DNA from: Erythrobacter sp.
Lineage (GTDB): Bacteria; Pseudomonadota; Alphaproteobacteria; Sphingomonadales; Sphingomonadaceae
NCBI RefSeq assembly: GCF_024305245.1
Contig: NZ_JAMWYX010000005.1
Span: 124,001-188,000, forward strand
Reading direction: 5' to 3'
DNA: 64,000 nt
The notes beneath the pieces were generated by a model. The model made no database searches, was not told the origin of the DNA, and saw nothing but the letters and a program-made list of their open reading frames with translations. The translations under genes and the position numbers were made by a program. Within the stretch, counting starts at the first letter, position 1, and the number at the start of each line of letters is the position of its first letter. Positions 62,575-64,000 of this stretch are shown one piece after another.

Positions 62575-63471
62575 TCATGCCCCGGCAGCCTCCGCTTCCG
62601 CATTTTCCAGCACGTCCGCGAGCAGGGGATTGGGGAATGTGCGGCGGATCGTCACCGCGCAGAATATCTCGGTGATGTCCGGCAACTGGAACAGTTCGTA
62701 CAACGCGCCTGAGGCCAGTTCGTCCTGCACCACGATCGGCGGAATCACCGCCACGCCTGAATCGCTGCGCGCCAGCAAGCGCAGCATCGCCATGTCGTCC
62801 GCCTCGGCAGCGATGCGCGGGACGATGCCCATGCGCTCGGTCAGCGCATCGAAGCCCGCCCGCAGCGCGGTTTCCGGAGTCGGCAGGATCAGCGGCGCCG
62901 CCGCCAGCAGTTTCGGCAGGCCTTGCGCGGCCAGCGCCAGCCGCGACCGCCCACCCACAAGGCTGACCGGTTGCTCGGCCAGCCGCCGCACGAGATAGGG
63001 GCTCGCCGCGTCGCGCGCGGGCACCATGTTGGTCAGCAGCACGTCGATCGTCATCGCTTCGAGCGCCCGCAGCAGGCTCGCCTGCGTGCCCGAGCGCATC
63101 ACCACCTCCACATCCTCGCGCCCGATCAGCGGCTGGACGAAGCCGAGCTGGAAGTTGCGCGACAATGTCGCCAGCGCGCCGATGCGCAGCACCTTGCGCT
63201 GCTGACCGACCGCGCGGAAGGTGGCGGTGAGCTGTTCGGCGGTGCGGAAAATCTCGTCGGCATGGTCGAGCGCGATACGCCCCGCCTCGGTCAGCACCAG
63301 ATTGCGCCCGCGCCGCTCGAACAGGTCATGACCGAGATCGGTCTCCAGCGCCTTGATCTGGGTAGAGACCGCGCTTTGCGAGATGTTGAGCGCCTTCGCC
63401 GCCGCAGTCAGCGTGCCTTCGCGCGCGGTGGCCCGGAACAGTCGCAGATGGTGAAGATTGAGGCTCGCCAT
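62575..63471 (-). CDS. LysR-family regulator (NhaR-like)
   Basis: The 298-residue protein has an N-terminal winged helix-turn-helix, LNLHHLRLFRATAREGTLTA then SQSAVSTQIKALETDLGH, whose wording resembles the NhaR branch of LysR-type regulators, and a periplasmic-binding-type effector domain. It diverges from the DabB-like gene, so it probably regulates that operon. ATG 63471 yields the canonical N-terminus; a long upstream in-frame extension is excluded. Confidence 0.85.
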   Translation of the reverse strand: MASLNLHHLRLFRATAREGTLTAAAKALNISQSAVSTQIKALETDLGHDLFERRGRNLVLTEAGRIALDHADEIFRTAEQLTATFRAVGQQRKVLRIGALATLSRNFQLGFVQPLIGREDVEVVMRSGTQASLLRALEAMTIDVLLTNMVPARDAASPYLVRRLAEQPVSLVGGRSRLALAAQGLPKLLAAAPLILPTPETALRAGFDALTERMGIVPRIAAEADDMAMLRLLARSDSGVAVIPPIVVQDELASGALYELFQLPDITEIFCAVTIRRTFPNPLLADVLENAEAEAAGA

Positions 63472-63575
63472 AGTTCCAATATTCCGAACGATTACGCAGA
63501 AAATATGTATTTTATTTAATTCTGTCCAGCTTTTATCCGTCCGGCATCTGATCGCCGCTTCGCCGGAGTGCCGCC
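63472..63575. promoter_or_regulatory. Divergent A+T-rich promoter region between the LysR gene and the DabB-like gene
   Basis: The 104 bases are A+T-rich within a GC-rich genome. AAAATA (63500-63505) and TATTTT (63508-63513) form an inverted repeat around TG, a plausible LysR-type binding area. No clear -35/-10 pair was defined. Confidence 0.5.
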
Positions 63576-64000
63576 ATGCAACTCGCCTTCGCCTTGTCCT
63601 TCCTCGCCCCGTTTGCCTTGCTGCCTGCCATCCTTGTCGCACTGGCGCGGCCCGGCAAGCGGCCCGGCAGCCTGCCGCAATGGGCGGAAATGTCGGCGGT
63701 CGCGGCATTCGCGCTGGCGCTCGCCGGGTTGGTGCAGACGGCCCTTGGCGCGGTGCCCGGTGTCGGCATTCTGGAAGGGGCTGCGCGGCTGGCACTGCGC
63801 GCCGATCTGGTCAGCACCGCGATGGCGACGCTGGTCGGCTTCATCGGCTGGATCGTGATGCGCTACAGCCGCACCTATCTGGACGGCGAGGCGCGCGAGG
63901 GTGCTTTTCACGCGCTGATGTTGACGACACTTGCCGCCGTTTTGGCCTTCGTGCAGGCGGGCACCCTTGCCGCCGCTATCCTTGCGGCTGTGGTCATCGG
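63576..64000 (+). CDS. DabB-like proton-translocating membrane subunit (5' part, cut by window end)
   Basis: The frame starts at ATG 63576, with GGAG 7 bases upstream, and stays open to the window end, about 141 residues. It begins MQLAFALSFLAPFALLPAIL with further membrane segments (AVAAFALALAGLVQTALG; STAMATLVGFIGWIVMRYSR) and the block VMRYSRTYLDGEARE. This is the pattern of NuoL-like DabB proteins of the DABs inorganic-carbon accumulation system. A complex I-like antiporter subunit such as NuoL or MrpA is the alternative. A divergent LysR regulator is typical for dab operons. Confidence 0.6.
   Translation, partial: MQLAFALSFLAPFALLPAILVALARPGKRPGSLPQWAEMSAVAAFALALAGLVQTALGAVPGVGILEGAARLALRADLVSTAMATLVGFIGWIVMRYSRTYLDGEAREGAFHALMLTTLAAVLAFVQAGTLAAAILAAVVI

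Noticed and set aside
1..64000. CRISPR arrays, insertion sequences, prophage genes
   Set aside because: No regularly spaced repeats, transposase or phage structural genes were seen on either strand.

Overview
The window is GC-rich, densely coded alphaproteobacterial DNA, most likely from the order Sphingomonadales (an Erythrobacter-, Porphyrobacter- or Novosphingobium-like organism). Three things point there: the family-level look of the housekeeping proteins, the sphingomonad-style REP-like repeat (CCGTTCGGGCTGAGCCTGTC and relatives), and the lack of lpxD, lpxA and lpxB in the bamA-skp-fabZ neighbourhood, where most Gram-negatives carry them. No phage, IS element or CRISPR array was seen.

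Positions 1-17,900 hold a compact accessory catabolic cluster. A nine-gene leftward operon (8592 to 1240) and a seven-gene rightward operon (8695 to 15234) diverge from one promoter region. A second four-gene leftward operon (17859 to 15215) closes the block. Most junctions are ATGA or GTGA overlaps. Several families occur twice: a long SAM-methyltransferase-like protein with a small partner, a DUF3598-like protein, a DUF1330-like protein and a polysaccharide-deacetylase-like hydrolase. A 19-bp sequence containing the perfect palindrome TTGTCCGGACAA sits in front of both the rightward operon and the second leftward operon. The enzymes (flavin monooxygenase, isochorismatase-like amidohydrolase, deacetylase-like hydrolases, aldehyde dehydrogenase, alpha/beta hydrolase, LeuCD-like hydratase, class III CoA-transferase, HMG-CoA-lyase-like aldolase) suggest breakdown of an N-containing, branched or ring compound to an alkylated dicarboxylic acid, then CoA activation and cleavage to central metabolites. 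The substrate is unknown. The cluster ends in an A+T-richer gene-poor stretch next to the 3' end of a tRNA-Met gene, as in genomic islands.

From 18.3 kb on the content is core. There is fatty acid and envelope synthesis (acpP-fabF-mltG), aspS, rnd-oxyR, pgsA, an LplT-like transporter, a ThDP enzyme, csbD, an EVE protein, a GGDEF-EAL protein and the dapF-mtaB-ftsY-yciB operon. These are followed by kup, a cytochrome c maturation operon ccmC-D-E-F-G-H-I (ccmD was found by hand), a branched-chain or aromatic amino acid dehydrogenase, tRNA-His, a 2OG-Fe(II) oxygenase with a DksA-like protein, and rpmE.

The 46.8-59.1 kb block is the classic rpsB-tsf-pyrH-frr-uppS-cdsA-dxr-rseP-bamA-skp-fabZ order on the minus strand, interrupted by a secreted esterase gene. 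The window closes with psd-pssA, a FabH-like ketosynthase and a LysR regulator divergent from the 5' end of a DabB-like membrane subunit (probable inorganic-carbon transporter) cut off at the window edge.
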